A stretch of 64,000 nucleotides of DNA from Algoriphagus kandeliae. Lineage in GTDB: Bacteria; Bacteroidota; Bacteroidia; Cytophagales; Cyclobacteriaceae. Of the stretch, positions 8,996 through 18,062 are shown one piece after another. The position numbers and the translations under genes are program-made. Position 1 is the stretch's first letter, and each line of letters opens with the position of its first letter. The stretch is from contig NZ_SPSB01000001.1 in assembly GCF_004571135.1 (NCBI RefSeq), positions 310,001-374,000 of the forward strand. Reading direction: 5' to 3'. Below the pieces are notes generated by a model. The model saw only the letters and a list, made by a program, of their open reading frames with translations. It ran no database searches and had not been told where the DNA came from.

Positions 8996-11434
8996 TTAAA
9001 GAAGACCAGAAATCAGAATTTCATTTTTGTCGTGCTTAATCTTGATGCTTTTGAGATTTTTTATCTCATGATATGGATGATCATGCTCGGGCAAGGGATC
9101 AAATTCTGTCAGTTTGCCTAGGAAAGCAAAATCCTGCTGATTGACCGCATGATTTTTTCCATTCACCTGTACGGTATCCATTTGGAACCCATGGAAGAAA
9201 ATCTCAAGCTCCGAAAAATCGCTGTGATAATTGCCGTCACATTGTTTAAAGGTCAAAGCCTTTTGATCTGGATCATAACTGATTTCTCTCTGGAAATAAG
9301 AACCTTTGGTATAATCAAATGAATTCCCATCATCCTCGTAGTGGACAAAAGTGCTTCCTTTTTCCCCTCTATAGACATGTACTCGAAGAATTCCATCATG
9401 TTTTTCACCAGTATGCGAAACAGGGGACTGCATGGTGAAAGTACTTCCGGACTTGATCAAAACAGGAAGATAGTTTAAAGGGCAATCCATGTATATTTCC
9501 TTGGATCCTGAATAGAAATCATCGGAATATAAATAGTACCAACCTCCTTCAGGAAGATAAACCTTGGTAATCTCTTTGGTACTTTCTACCGGGGCTACTA
9601 AAAAAGCATCGCAAAAAATAAATTGATTTTGATAAGCAGAGCTATAAACCTTTTTGTCCAAGGGAAAATGAATGGCCAAAGATTGGGACAAAGGCAGGCC
9701 ATCCTGCGTACTTTTGTAAAATTTGGAATAAAGGGTAGGTAAAATTCCATATCGGAATTTCATGTAGTTTCTGGAGATTTCTTCCACCTCTTCTCCAAAA
9801 GCCCAAGGCTCAGCATCATTGCTATTGATCATCGAATGGGCTCTAAATAGGGGAGTGAAGGCACCTATACTCATCCAGCGTGCAAATAGCGACTTACTGG
9901 CTTCTCCAGCAAAACCTCCCACATCAAAACCCGAGAAAGCTACACCGCTCATTCCCAAACTATTGACCAAACGTACTCCAGCGAGCATATGCTCTTCGCT
10001 GGCAACATTATCCCCGGTCCAAGCGGCTGCATAACGCTGAATTCCTGAGTAACCGGATCGAGTCAGGATAAATGGGCGTTCTTTTTTACGTTGTTTCACA
10101 GCTCCTTCCTGTGCACTACGGGCCATTTGCATCCCATACACGTTCCGTGCTTTTCGGTGAGAAGCACCTGTCCCTTCAAAGCTAAACTCGATGAGATTTG
10201 GGGTAAATTGGCCCCAAGATGCTGGTTCATTCATATCCGTCCAGTAGCCATCTACACCGGCATCCTCATAAAATTTCATTTTTTCACCCCACCAGTTTCG
10301 GGTTTCTTCTTTTGTGAAATCAGGAAATGCGCACCACCCGGGCCAAACTTGGCCTTGATATTCTTGCCCATCTGGATAAGTTACAAACAAGCCTTTTTCT
10401 TTTCCTTCGACGTAAGGCGTATAATTATCTTCAGCCTTAATTCCAGGATCCATGATTACAACAACTCGGAAGCCTTTCTTTTTCAATTCCTTGATAAGGC
10501 TTTTGGCATCGGGAAATTTTTCGCCATCGAAAGTGAATACTTTGTAGGCTTCCATATGATGGATATCCAAATAAATGACATCAGCAGGCATATCCTTATC
10601 TCGGAATGTCTGTGCCAATGTTTTTACTTCGGAATCAGGATAATAACTATACCGGCACTGCTGAAAACCTAAAGCCCACTTGGGAGGCATTTGCATTTTT
10701 CCGGTTAAATGTGTGTATTCAGAAATTATTTCGGAGAGGGTAGGGCGGTGAATAAAATAATAATCCATATCCCCATCTTCTGCTCCAAAGTACATGAAGC
10801 GGTTTGTGCTTGCCCCGAAATTGAAAACACTTTTATGTGGGTTGTCAAAGAAAATCCCATAGTTACCTCCCTCGTGAACTCCCAAATAAAATGGGATACT
10901 CATATAGAGTGGATCATCTTCAATTCCATACCCGAAATAATCAGTGTTCCAATTTGTGAATGCTTTTCCTTTTCGGTCAAGCCCTCCTGTTTTTTCTCCT
11001 AAACCCAAATAATGTTCATCTTTCTGAACCTTTTTATAGCAATTCACTTCTGTTCCAATCCAAGCAATTCCCAAGGAATCATCTTCATTTAGGATGTTTC
11101 CTTTATGATCTCGAAAGCATAGAGCGGAGTTGGACTTTTGTAGAGAAAGATGAATCATTTCTGATTCTATAATGAGATATTGATCAGTTTCGGAAGCTTT
11201 GAAGTCAGTAGCTTTTGGCTCCACTACCACAGCGTAGGGGTTGGAGTCAAAGAGTTCTGATTTGCTTACTTGGATGCGGATGATACTTTCGTTGTAAATA
11301 GTGATTTTAAAAAATCCATTCGTGGCCTCGCCAGCTATTCCAAAAGTGTGCTCACTCCAAGATTGGATTTGTCCTAAACCCATATGCCTTGAATTTGAAG
11401 AAATCTGGGTTGTAGAAGGATGGGATACTTGCAT
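8996..11434 (-). CDS. Glycoside hydrolase family 31 alpha-glucosidase
   Basis: Hydrolyses terminal alpha-linked glucose from maltodextrins. An N-terminal beta-sandwich (GH31 N domain, about 40-230) precedes the (beta/alpha)8 barrel. The nucleophile is D400 in WTDMNE and the acid/base is D475 in WTGDN. C-terminal beta domains (DUF5110-like) complete the protein. There is no signal peptide, so it should act in the cytoplasm on imported sugars, consistent with the MFS gene 21 nt downstream. I chose the ATG at 11434 (812 residues); an in-frame TTG at 11455 would add seven residues. First gene of the GH31-MFS-NMT1-like operon, with a LacI-type site about 140 nt upstream. Confidence 0.93.
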   Translation of the reverse strand: MQVSHPSTTQISSNSRHMGLGQIQSWSEHTFGIAGEATNGFFKITIYNESIIRIQVSKSELFDSNPYAVVVEPKATDFKASETDQYLIIESEMIHLSLQKSNSALCFRDHKGNILNEDDSLGIAWIGTEVNCYKKVQKDEHYLGLGEKTGGLDRKGKAFTNWNTDYFGYGIEDDPLYMSIPFYLGVHEGGNYGIFFDNPHKSVFNFGASTNRFMYFGAEDGDMDYYFIHRPTLSEIISEYTHLTGKMQMPPKWALGFQQCRYSYYPDSEVKTLAQTFRDKDMPADVIYLDIHHMEAYKVFTFDGEKFPDAKSLIKELKKKGFRVVVIMDPGIKAEDNYTPYVEGKEKGLFVTYPDGQEYQGQVWPGWCAFPDFTKEETRNWWGEKMKFYEDAGVDGYWTDMNEPASWGQFTPNLIEFSFEGTGASHRKARNVYGMQMARSAQEGAVKQRKKERPFILTRSGYSGIQRYAAAWTGDNVASEEHMLAGVRLVNSLGMSGVAFSGFDVGGFAGEASKSLFARWMSIGAFTPLFRAHSMINSNDAEPWAFGEEVEEISRNYMKFRYGILPTLYSKFYKSTQDGLPLSQSLAIHFPLDKKVYSSAYQNQFIFCDAFLVAPVESTKEITKVYLPEGGWYYLYSDDFYSGSKEIYMDCPLNYLPVLIKSGSTFTMQSPVSHTGEKHDGILRVHVYRGEKGSTFVHYEDDGNSFDYTKGSYFQREISYDPDQKALTFKQCDGNYHSDFSELEIFFHGFQMDTVQVNGKNHAVNQQDFAFLGKLTEFDPLPEHDHPYHEIKNLKSIKIKHDKNEILISGLL

Positions 11435-11573
11435 AATTTTAGGGAATTCATACAAAGGATTGATGCTAAGTTAGAAAGCTTCCTGAAACCTAAAAATCTA
11501 TTTAAAAGCTCCAAATGGCCTTTTTTTAAACTACTAAAGAATTAAAATAGTGTATTCGATCAAATTTCAACTA

Positions 11574-11587
11574 TTCAATCGATTGCA
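11574..11587. promoter_or_regulatory. LacI-family operator candidate (GH31 operon side)
   Basis: TTCAATCGATTGCA matches the palindrome TGCAAnCGnTTGCA at 13 of 14 defined or free positions and contains the perfect inverted repeat CAATCGATTG. It lies between the lacI stop and the GH31 start. The central CG and the outer TGCAA arms are typical of LacI/GalR operators. A sister site lies at 12799-12812. Confidence 0.6.
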
Positions 11588-11617
11588 CTTTTTTGTTCAA
11601 ATTTTTTAAAAATTTTA

Positions 11618-12655
11618 TCAATTCTTTGTCCGAACAGAGGATTTTCTGACTAAAAGCTCGGTTGGAAGGGTAATAGGCTCATGAATTTGATCGGGATCAA
11701 GTTTTTTCTCAATAATATCTAAGAGTATCTCCGTCGCTTTTGCTCCCATTTGGAATCCCGGCTGTGCAACAGATGAAAGGCTTGGATCAATCATCGAGCA
11801 AAATTGCCAGTTCGAAAAACCAACCACCCCTACATCTTCCGGAACTTTAAGGCCTGCATCTCGGCAAGCCATCATTGCCCCGACTGCGGCCATATCATTA
11901 TTTCCAAAAAATGCATCCGGTTTTTGAGCTGAATTCCTTAAAATTTCTGCCGTTATTTTCCTGCTTTCATCGTCAGTTCCTTTAGGGCATTCCACAATAA
12001 GGCTATCGTCTACTTGCATTCCATGATCATTCATGGCATCCTTATATCCACGAATCCGCTCTTTACTAATGGTTAGGTTTTTTGGACCTGCTAAATGAAT
12101 AATCCGCCTATATCCTTGCCTAATCAAATGACTAACTGCATCATAGGCTCCACGGTAATCATCTACCATGACATTGATTGCCTTGGGGATGTCCGGAACC
12201 CGGTCAAAAAAAACAATTGGATATCCTTGTTCTAGAAGATTCGAAAAGTGATCAAACTCCTTGGTTTCTTTAGAGTAACTGACCAGAAATCCATCTATTT
12301 GATTGGAAAGCATGGTTTCAATACTACTTCTCTCCCTGTCAAATTTTTCATTTGTCTGGGTCAAAATGACATTGTACCCTCTTGAATAAGCCACTTCTTC
12401 TATTCCTGATATAACAGTCGAAAAGAAAAAATGTACAACTTCAGGAATGATTACTCCGATGGTAAAGGATCTACTTTTCCTCAAAGAGAGGGCAATTGCA
12501 TTTGGCCGATAATTCAGTTTTGCGGCCAATTCCTTCACTTTTCGCTTAGTCTCATCGCTAATTCCAGGATAATCTTTCAATGCTCTAGAAACCGTTGAAG
12601 AGGAGACATTTAGCTCTCTTGCAATATCCTTAATGGTCGCTTGTCCTATTTTCAT
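11618..12655 (-). CDS. LacI/GalR-family transcriptional regulator
   Basis: Helix-turn-helix regulator of 345 residues. The N-terminal domain (about 5-60) contains the LacI signature ATIKDIARELNVSSSTVSRAL and the hinge segment. The remainder is a periplasmic-binding-like sugar sensor (about 65-340) starting at SFTIGVIIPEV. It lies between the GH31 operon (same strand, downstream) and the susE operon (divergent), so it most likely controls maltodextrin use; the effector is not readable from sequence. Two copies of a matching palindrome flank the gene. ATG at 12655 chosen because the HTH begins right after it. Confidence 0.93.
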   Translation of the reverse strand: MKIGQATIKDIARELNVSSSTVSRALKDYPGISDETKRKVKELAAKLNYRPNAIALSLRKSRSFTIGVIIPEVVHFFFSTVISGIEEVAYSRGYNVILTQTNEKFDRERSSIETMLSNQIDGFLVSYSKETKEFDHFSNLLEQGYPIVFFDRVPDIPKAINVMVDDYRGAYDAVSHLIRQGYRRIIHLAGPKNLTISKERIRGYKDAMNDHGMQVDDSLIVECPKGTDDESRKITAEILRNSAQKPDAFFGNNDMAAVGAMMACRDAGLKVPEDVGVVGFSNWQFCSMIDPSLSSVAQPGFQMGAKATEILLDIIEKKLDPDQIHEPITLPTELLVRKSSVRTKN

Positions 12656-13000
12656 AAATTATATTATTCCGAGAATGGAAGGTTAGCCAAATTAAAGCCT
12701 TTTCGAAGTTCTATGTTGTTGCCCTTTCCCAAACTCGTTGAATTTACTCAAAAGCTCAAAAATTTTTTGAAAAAAAAGTTTAAGAATGCAAACGAAAACG
12801 CAAACGATTGCATCAAATTTAGACCGATTTTTTTTGAACGAAGTATTGTTTTGAAGCATGCTGCCCGTTAATATTTAGTAAGGAATTAAAAGAAACCTTC
12901 CATGGATAGTGCAAAAAAGTATTTAGCTATTGGATTATTTCTAGATTCTCTCTTCTCAAGTTTGAAAAACCAAATCAATTAACAATTACTCATTAAACTT
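12656..13000. promoter_or_regulatory. Divergent control region between lacI and susE (345 bp, no gene)
   Basis: AT-rich intergenic region without a credible coding frame. It holds the operator-like sequence at 12787-12812. A weak promoter-like pair for susE is TTG at 12930-12932 and CAAGTTTG at 12957-12964 (7 of 8 to the -7 consensus, spacer 24 nt). No trace of susC or susD sequence is recognisable in it. Confidence 0.5.
12787..12812. promoter_or_regulatory. LacI-family operator candidate (lacI/susE side), tandem half-sites
   Basis: CGCAAACGATTGCA at 12799-12812 matches TGCAAnCGnTTGCA with a single mismatch. A further half-site TGCAAACG lies at 12787-12794, so GCAAACG is directly repeated with 12-bp periodicity. 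The position, 144 nt upstream of the lacI start and about 190 nt upstream of susE, fits autoregulation or activation from a distance. Confidence 0.6.
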
Positions 13001-14035
13001 ATGAAAGTACTCAAAAAAATAGCTTGGATTGCAGCTGTAATTCCTGCTTTGTGGGCATGTGATAATTACGAAATGCCTCCGATTATCCCTCAAACTGGCT
13101 CAACTCTCGCCAGCCCAAGTTCTGGGTCAAGTTTGGTACTAAGTGCCGATAACACTGAAGAAGTAATTCCATTTACTGTTACTGCGGCAGATTTTGGAAT
13201 GACTGGTACAGTTACATACAGTCTTGAAATGGATTTAGCTGGATCAAGCTTTGCAAATCCTATTACGCTAGGTTCTACCACTTCCAACATCATCGAGGTA
13301 ACTGCAGAGGCAATCAATGATGAATTATTGGCAAAAGGTGCCATGTTTGACACTCCTGCAGATGTAGATTTTAGAGTAAAAGCAAGTATTAATCAACCGC
13401 TTTCTCCGATTTATGGTGAAACAGTAACCCTTTCTGTTACTCCGTATAATTCTGATGTTGAGTTTCCTGTGATGTATGTACCTGGTGATTACCAAGGCTG
13501 GAATCCAGAAAACGAAATGACCGTTTTGAAATCCGTAAACTTTGATAATGTATACGAAGGCTATGTTCATGTTTTGCCTGGAGGAACAGGCGAATTCAAA
13601 GTGAATGAAACGAATAGCTGGGATATTAATTACGGTGATAGTGGTGCTGATGGAACGCTAGATAGAGATGGTGACAACATCAAAGTAACCGAATTCGGTA
13701 CCTTCTTCATGAAAGTAGACTTAGGTGCAAAAACCTACACATTAAGTGATCCACTATATTGGGGTATTATTGGTGACGCAACAGATGGTGGATGGGATTC
13801 AGAAACGAAAATGAAATTCGATCGTGATGAAAACGTATTGACCATCACTACAGATTTGAAAGCAGGTGAGATGAAATTCCGTGCAAATCAGGATTGGGGA
13901 TTCAATTATGGCGGCTCCAATGGTGAATTATCTGAAGGTGGTCCAAATATTCCAGTTGCTGAGGCAGGAAACTATACTGTTACCTTGGATTTTAGAACGC
14001 CGGGTGAAGTCAAGTACACCTTGACTAAAAATTAA
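13001..14035 (+). CDS. susE: SusE-type starch-binding outer-membrane lipoprotein
   Basis: Surface lipoprotein that binds starch or maltodextrin. The signal peptide ends in the lipobox LWAC, with acylated C20. A SusE N-terminal domain (about 30-150) is followed by two related carbohydrate-binding modules, about 153-250 and 251-344, each with the aromatic and Gly pattern (GDYQGWNP; GDATDGGWDS) of SusE/SusF starch-binding domains. The length of 344 residues is close to SusE. It is normally encoded right after susC and susD, but neither is here. The gene is followed 79 nt later by the exported GH13 gene, with a strong hairpin between. Confidence 0.85.
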   Translation: MKVLKKIAWIAAVIPALWACDNYEMPPIIPQTGSTLASPSSGSSLVLSADNTEEVIPFTVTAADFGMTGTVTYSLEMDLAGSSFANPITLGSTTSNIIEVTAEAINDELLAKGAMFDTPADVDFRVKASINQPLSPIYGETVTLSVTPYNSDVEFPVMYVPGDYQGWNPENEMTVLKSVNFDNVYEGYVHVLPGGTGEFKVNETNSWDINYGDSGADGTLDRDGDNIKVTEFGTFFMKVDLGAKTYTLSDPLYWGIIGDATDGGWDSETKMKFDRDENVLTITTDLKAGEMKFRANQDWGFNYGGSNGELSEGGPNIPVAEAGNYTVTLDFRTPGEVKYTLTKN

Positions 14036-14055
14036 TTTTTCCAAATAATATAACC

Positions 14056-14095
14056 CAAACCGACTTTAAAGGCCGAAGCTTTTAGAGTCGGTTTG
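14056..14095 (+). terminator. Strong intercistronic hairpin between susE and GH13
   Basis: Perfect 10-bp outer stem CAAACCGACT/AGTCGGTTTG with further inner pairing and a GNRA-like CGAA tip, followed by TCTTTATT. It ends 19 nt before the GH13 start. It probably acts as a partial terminator or RNA 3'-end stabiliser that makes susE mRNA more abundant than the distal gene. Confidence 0.6.
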
Positions 14096-14114
14096 TCTTT
14101 ATTAATTTACTTCA

Positions 14115-16913
14115 ATGAAAAGAGTAAACTCGCTTCTAGTCGTCTTTTTTTGCCTGTTTATTGGGCCTTTTGCAAAGGCACAGGTAACAACTGAACCTGC
14201 CGTACCCAATGCATCACAATCTGTCAAGTTGATTTATGATGCCTCCAAAGGGACTACAGGATTAAAAGACTGCAATTGCGATGTTTACATTCATATTGGT
14301 GCCGTTACCGAAGGTCCACAGTCTAATACATGGTCAATAGTTCCTTTTTCATGGGGAACTGCTGATCCAAAGGCAAAAATGACCAAAGTCGATGGGGAGA
14401 GTAATCTTTATACCTACGAACTGGTTCCAAATGATTTTTTTGATAATCCAAATGGCTTAACCATTTATAGATTAGGATTGGTCTTTAGAAATGCTGATGG
14501 AAGCAAAGAAGGGAAAACCTCTTCCAATGAAGACTTTTTTGTAGACTTAGCTCAGGGATTTACAGTAAATATTACCAATCCTTCAACCAGCCAAGTTTCC
14601 CTTGAGGTAGGGGAAAGTTTTGATTTTAAAGCTGAAACTTCTGCTACTGCTGACATTTCCTTTGAATTGGATGGAGTTGAAGTTGAGAAAGCGGAGTCTG
14701 TAAATTCATTGACCTATCAACTCACAGCAAATGAAGCTGGAACTTTTACTTTAACAGCTAAAGCCACTGCAGGTGGAGAGACAGATTCAGAATCAATAAC
14801 GATCAGTGTTTTTGCTCCTTCGGAGAAAGAGGAGTTGCCTTCAGGTGCCAGACTTGGAATAAATTATATCTCAGACACTGAAGTGATTTTGGCGCTTCAG
14901 GCTCCCGGTAAGCGGATTGCTCATGTAATTGGGGACTTTAACGATTGGAAAATCCTTCCAGCATACCAAATGAAGCGAACTCCAGATGGAGAAATTTTTT
15001 GGCTTAAAATTTCTGGTCTTACACCTAAACAAGAATACATATTCCAGTATTTGATCGACATCAGTATTCGAATAGGTGATCCTTATGCTGATAAGGTATC
15101 GGATCCTTTTCATGATCAGGAAATCATTGAACAAGGGAGATATCCTGGATTGAAACCCTATCCTAGCGGAAAGACTGAGTTTCAAGCCACTTATTTGCAA
15201 ACTGCTCAGGAGCCATATAATTGGAAAAATATCAGCTACACCAAGGTTGATCCGGAAGAATTGGTGATTTATGAACTCTTAGTCCGGGATTTTGATGATC
15301 GAAGAACTTACAAAGCTGTTCTTGATCGTTTGGATTATTTGGAAGAATTGGGCGTCAATGCAATTCAATTAATGCCAATTGGTGAGTTCGAAGGCAACTT
15401 GTCTTGGGGATATAATCCTTCCTTTTTCTTTGCTCCTGATAAATTCTATGGTACCAAGAATGACTTGAAGCAACTTATTGATGAAGCACATGGGCGAGGA
15501 ATCATGGTCATTTTGGATATGGTTTTGAATCACGCTTTTGGTCAAAGTCCATTTGTTAGACTATACAATGATGGAGATTACGGTGCTCCAACCGAAGATA
15601 ATCCATGGTTTAATCGAGTAGCCAAACATCCTTTTAATGTGGGATATGATTTCAATCACGAAAGTGAATACACGGCTTCTTTTGTCGATTCAGTTAATAA
15701 TTATTGGTTAAGCGAATATAAGTTTGACGGATTTCGGTTTGATCTGAGTAAAGGATTTACTCAAGTTAATTCTGGAAATGATGTAGGGGTTTGGTCACAA
15801 TATGATCCGAGTAGGATTAAAATTTGGAAAAGGATTTATGATAGAATTAAGTCACATCATCCGGATGCTTATGTAATATTGGAACATTTATCTGCCAATG
15901 ATGAAGAGAAGGAATTGGCGGATTATGGCTTACTTTTCTGGGGGAATATGAACTTTGATTTCCGAGAAATGGCCAAAGGTGAAAACAAAGATTTCAGTTG
16001 GGCCTATTTTGGGAATCGCGGATGGAAAAATCCGAATTTGGTGGCATATCAAGAGTCCCACGATGAAGAGCGGGTAATGTGGGAGACCTTAAATTTTGGA
16101 AAAACATCTCCCATAAACTTAAGGCAGCTAGAAAACGCAATCAATCGAAATCAGCTGCTGACAGCTTTTTATTTTGGTATTCCTGGGCCAAAAATGATCT
16201 GGCAATTTGGGGAATTTGGATACGATGAGGAATTGAATAATGACCGGTTGGGGATCAAACCGACCCGATGGAATTATTTGAATGATCCACAAAGGGAAAG
16301 GCTTTTTAAGCTTTATCAAGAAATGATTCGTCTTAAAAAAGACCATGAAGTATTTAATAATCCAGAAAAAACAACTTTAAATCTAAGCGGTAGTGTGAAG
16401 TCGATAATTCTGGAACATCCTGATCTTGATGTGGTAATGCATGGGAATTTTGGGATTGGAAATGTGGGGAATGTTCCGGTAGCTTTTCCAAATCCAGGGA
16501 CTTGGTATAATTACTTTACTGGAGAAGAACTCCAAGTGAGTGGTTCATCTGTCAATTTTAGTTTCCGACCATCTGAATTTTATTTATTTACCTCTGAGCC
16601 ATTGCCAAGACCTGAACCAGGAATTCTTCAGGAGGATTATGTGACCTATATTCCAGGTGAGGAATTGCCTATTGGCGATTTTAAAGTTTATCCCAACCCA
16701 ACCACAGGAAGATTAAATGTGCAATTTCCTGAAGGGATGAGAGCGGCTAATTACCGCATAATTGATATGAGTGGTCGATTGATGCTTTCTGGTCAGCAAT
16801 CTCAAATTCAGAATAATTTAGAATTTGATTTGGGCAATTTTAAAAATGGGATTTATATCTTTGAAGCGTTTGATAACAGACGAGTGCTTCATCAGCGCTT
16901 TATTAAAAAGTAA
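14115..16913 (+). CDS. T9SS-exported GH13 alpha-amylase-family enzyme
   Basis: Large (932 residues) secreted starch-degrading enzyme. A signal peptide (about 1-22) is followed by an N-terminal carbohydrate-binding-like region, an Ig-like segment (about 150-235), a CBM48-like beta-sandwich (about 255-345, IGDFNDW) and the GH13 barrel (about 385-740). Catalytic residues are nucleophile D543 (FRFDLSKG), acid/base E590 (VILEHLS) and D650 (ESHDEER). The last 75 residues are a type IX sorting domain beginning YPNPTTG (about 857), so the protein should be exported through T9SS and either anchored or released. Second gene of the susE operon. Whether it is an amylase, pullulanase or branching-type enzyme is not decidable here. 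Confidence 0.9.
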   Translation: MKRVNSLLVVFFCLFIGPFAKAQVTTEPAVPNASQSVKLIYDASKGTTGLKDCNCDVYIHIGAVTEGPQSNTWSIVPFSWGTADPKAKMTKVDGESNLYTYELVPNDFFDNPNGLTIYRLGLVFRNADGSKEGKTSSNEDFFVDLAQGFTVNITNPSTSQVSLEVGESFDFKAETSATADISFELDGVEVEKAESVNSLTYQLTANEAGTFTLTAKATAGGETDSESITISVFAPSEKEELPSGARLGINYISDTEVILALQAPGKRIAHVIGDFNDWKILPAYQMKRTPDGEIFWLKISGLTPKQEYIFQYLIDISIRIGDPYADKVSDPFHDQEIIEQGRYPGLKPYPSGKTEFQATYLQTAQEPYNWKNISYTKVDPEELVIYELLVRDFDDRRTYKAVLDRLDYLEELGVNAIQLMPIGEFEGNLSWGYNPSFFFAPDKFYGTKNDLKQLIDEAHGRGIMVILDMVLNHAFGQSPFVRLYNDGDYGAPTEDNPWFNRVAKHPFNVGYDFNHESEYTASFVDSVNNYWLSEYKFDGFRFDLSKGFTQVNSGNDVGVWSQYDPSRIKIWKRIYDRIKSHHPDAYVILEHLSANDEEKELADYGLLFWGNMNFDFREMAKGENKDFSWAYFGNRGWKNPNLVAYQESHDEERVMWETLNFGKTSPINLRQLENAINRNQLLTAFYFGIPGPKMIWQFGEFGYDEELNNDRLGIKPTRWNYLNDPQRERLFKLYQEMIRLKKDHEVFNNPEKTTLNLSGSVKSIILEHPDLDVVMHGNFGIGNVGNVPVAFPNPGTWYNYFTGEELQVSGSSVNFSFRPSEFYLFTSEPLPRPEPGILQEDYVTYIPGEELPIGDFKVYPNPTTGRLNVQFPEGMRAANYRIIDMSGRLMLSGQQSQIQNNLEFDLGNFKNGIYIFEAFDNRRVLHQRFIKK

Positions 16914-16930
16914 ACAAACCTATCTCAGAC

Positions 16931-17992
16931 ATGAAATTTAAACCTGGAGTAAAATACGGACAGGAATTGCGAGACCTGTACGCTTACGCAAAAGAAAATG
17001 AATTTGCTTTTCCAGCTGTTAATGTAATTGGAACCAATTCCATTAATGCTGTTTTGGAAACGGCTAAAAAAGTAAACTCCCCCGTAATAATTCAATTCTC
17101 CAATGGAGGAGCTCAATTTTTTGCTGGTAAGAGTTTACCGAATGACAAGCAGCAGGCAAGTATTGCCGGAGCAATTTCTGGTGCCCATCATGTGCATCAA
17201 ATGGCGGAAGCTTATGGGGTTCCTGTAATATTGCATACTGATCATGCAGCGAAAAAACTATTGCCTTGGATTGATGGATTGCTAGAAGCAGGGCAGGCTC
17301 ATTATGATGCATATGGGAAACCATTATTTAGCTCCCACATGCTTGACCTTTCTGAAGAGCCACTTGAGGAGAATGTTGAAATTTCCTGCTCTTATTTCAA
17401 AAAGATGGAACGATTGCAAATGGCAATCGAAATCGAATTGGGAGTTACAGGAGGAGAGGAAGATGGCGTAGATAATACCGACGTAGATTCCTCTAAGCTG
17501 TACACTCAACCGGAGGAAGTAGCCTATGCTTATGAGCATTTGAAAAAAACCGGTGATTTATTTACGATTGCCGCTGCCTTTGGAAATGTTCATGGGGTAT
17601 ATAAACCTGGCAATGTGAGCTTGAAGCCTATCATTTTGAAAAATTCTCAGGAATACATCAATCAAAAATATGGTACCACGGGCAAGCCTTTAAACTTTGT
17701 ATTTCATGGTGGTTCGGGTTCTTCAGTGGAAGAAATTCGTGAAGCTAATTCTTATGGCTCCATTAAAATGAATATCGATACGGATATGCAATGGGCTACT
17801 TGGGAAGGAGTTTTGAATTACTACAAAAAGAATGAAGCCTATCTTCAAAGCCAATTGGGTAATCCAGAAGGTCCTGATAGTCCAAATAAAAAATACTATG
17901 ATCCTCGAGCTTGGCTCCGAAAAGGCGAAGAGAATTTCGTAAAGCGCCTTGAAATGGCTTTCGATATGCTCAACGCAATCAATAGAAACTGA
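16931..17992 (+). CDS. fba: Class II fructose-bisphosphate aldolase
   Basis: Zinc-dependent glycolytic/gluconeogenic aldolase, class IIA, 353 residues. The HTDHAAKK segment supplies the catalytic D104 and zinc ligand H105. EIELGVTGGEEDGVDN is the class IIA signature, and later motifs include FGNVHGVY and FHGGSGSS with zinc His residues. The NIDTDMQW segment binds phosphate. The gene begins 17 nt after the GH13 stop and ends in a strong terminator, so it appears to be the last gene of the susE-GH13 operon, linking starch use directly to glycolysis. Confidence 0.95.
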   Translation: MKFKPGVKYGQELRDLYAYAKENEFAFPAVNVIGTNSINAVLETAKKVNSPVIIQFSNGGAQFFAGKSLPNDKQQASIAGAISGAHHVHQMAEAYGVPVILHTDHAAKKLLPWIDGLLEAGQAHYDAYGKPLFSSHMLDLSEEPLEENVEISCSYFKKMERLQMAIEIELGVTGGEEDGVDNTDVDSSKLYTQPEEVAYAYEHLKKTGDLFTIAAAFGNVHGVYKPGNVSLKPIILKNSQEYINQKYGTTGKPLNFVFHGGSGSSVEEIREANSYGSIKMNIDTDMQWATWEGVLNYYKKNEAYLQSQLGNPEGPDSPNKKYYDPRAWLRKGEENFVKRLEMAFDMLNAINRN

Positions 17993-18006
17993 TTTTCGAA
18001 TAAAAG

Positions 18007-18043
18007 AAAGAAAAGTCACTTGAAATAGTGGCTTTTCTTTTTA
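18007..18043 (+). terminator. Rho-independent terminator after fba
   Basis: A 14-bp stem (one G:U pair) between 18007-18020 and 18027-18040 with the 6-nt loop TGAAAT, ending in a run of T. It closes the susE-GH13-fba unit. Confidence 0.85.
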
Positions 18044-18062
18044 CTCTTAATACCTAAATTCC

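Noticed and set aside
10091..10672. 193-residue open frame opposite the GH31 gene
   Set aside because: Antisense to a conserved catalytic region; the translation is rich in Cys, Phe and Ile without any family pattern.
12641..12871. Possible 76-residue plus-strand gene upstream of susE
   Set aside because: It overlaps the lacI start, has a low-complexity Lys/Phe-rich translation and runs through the operator sequences; this is a control region.
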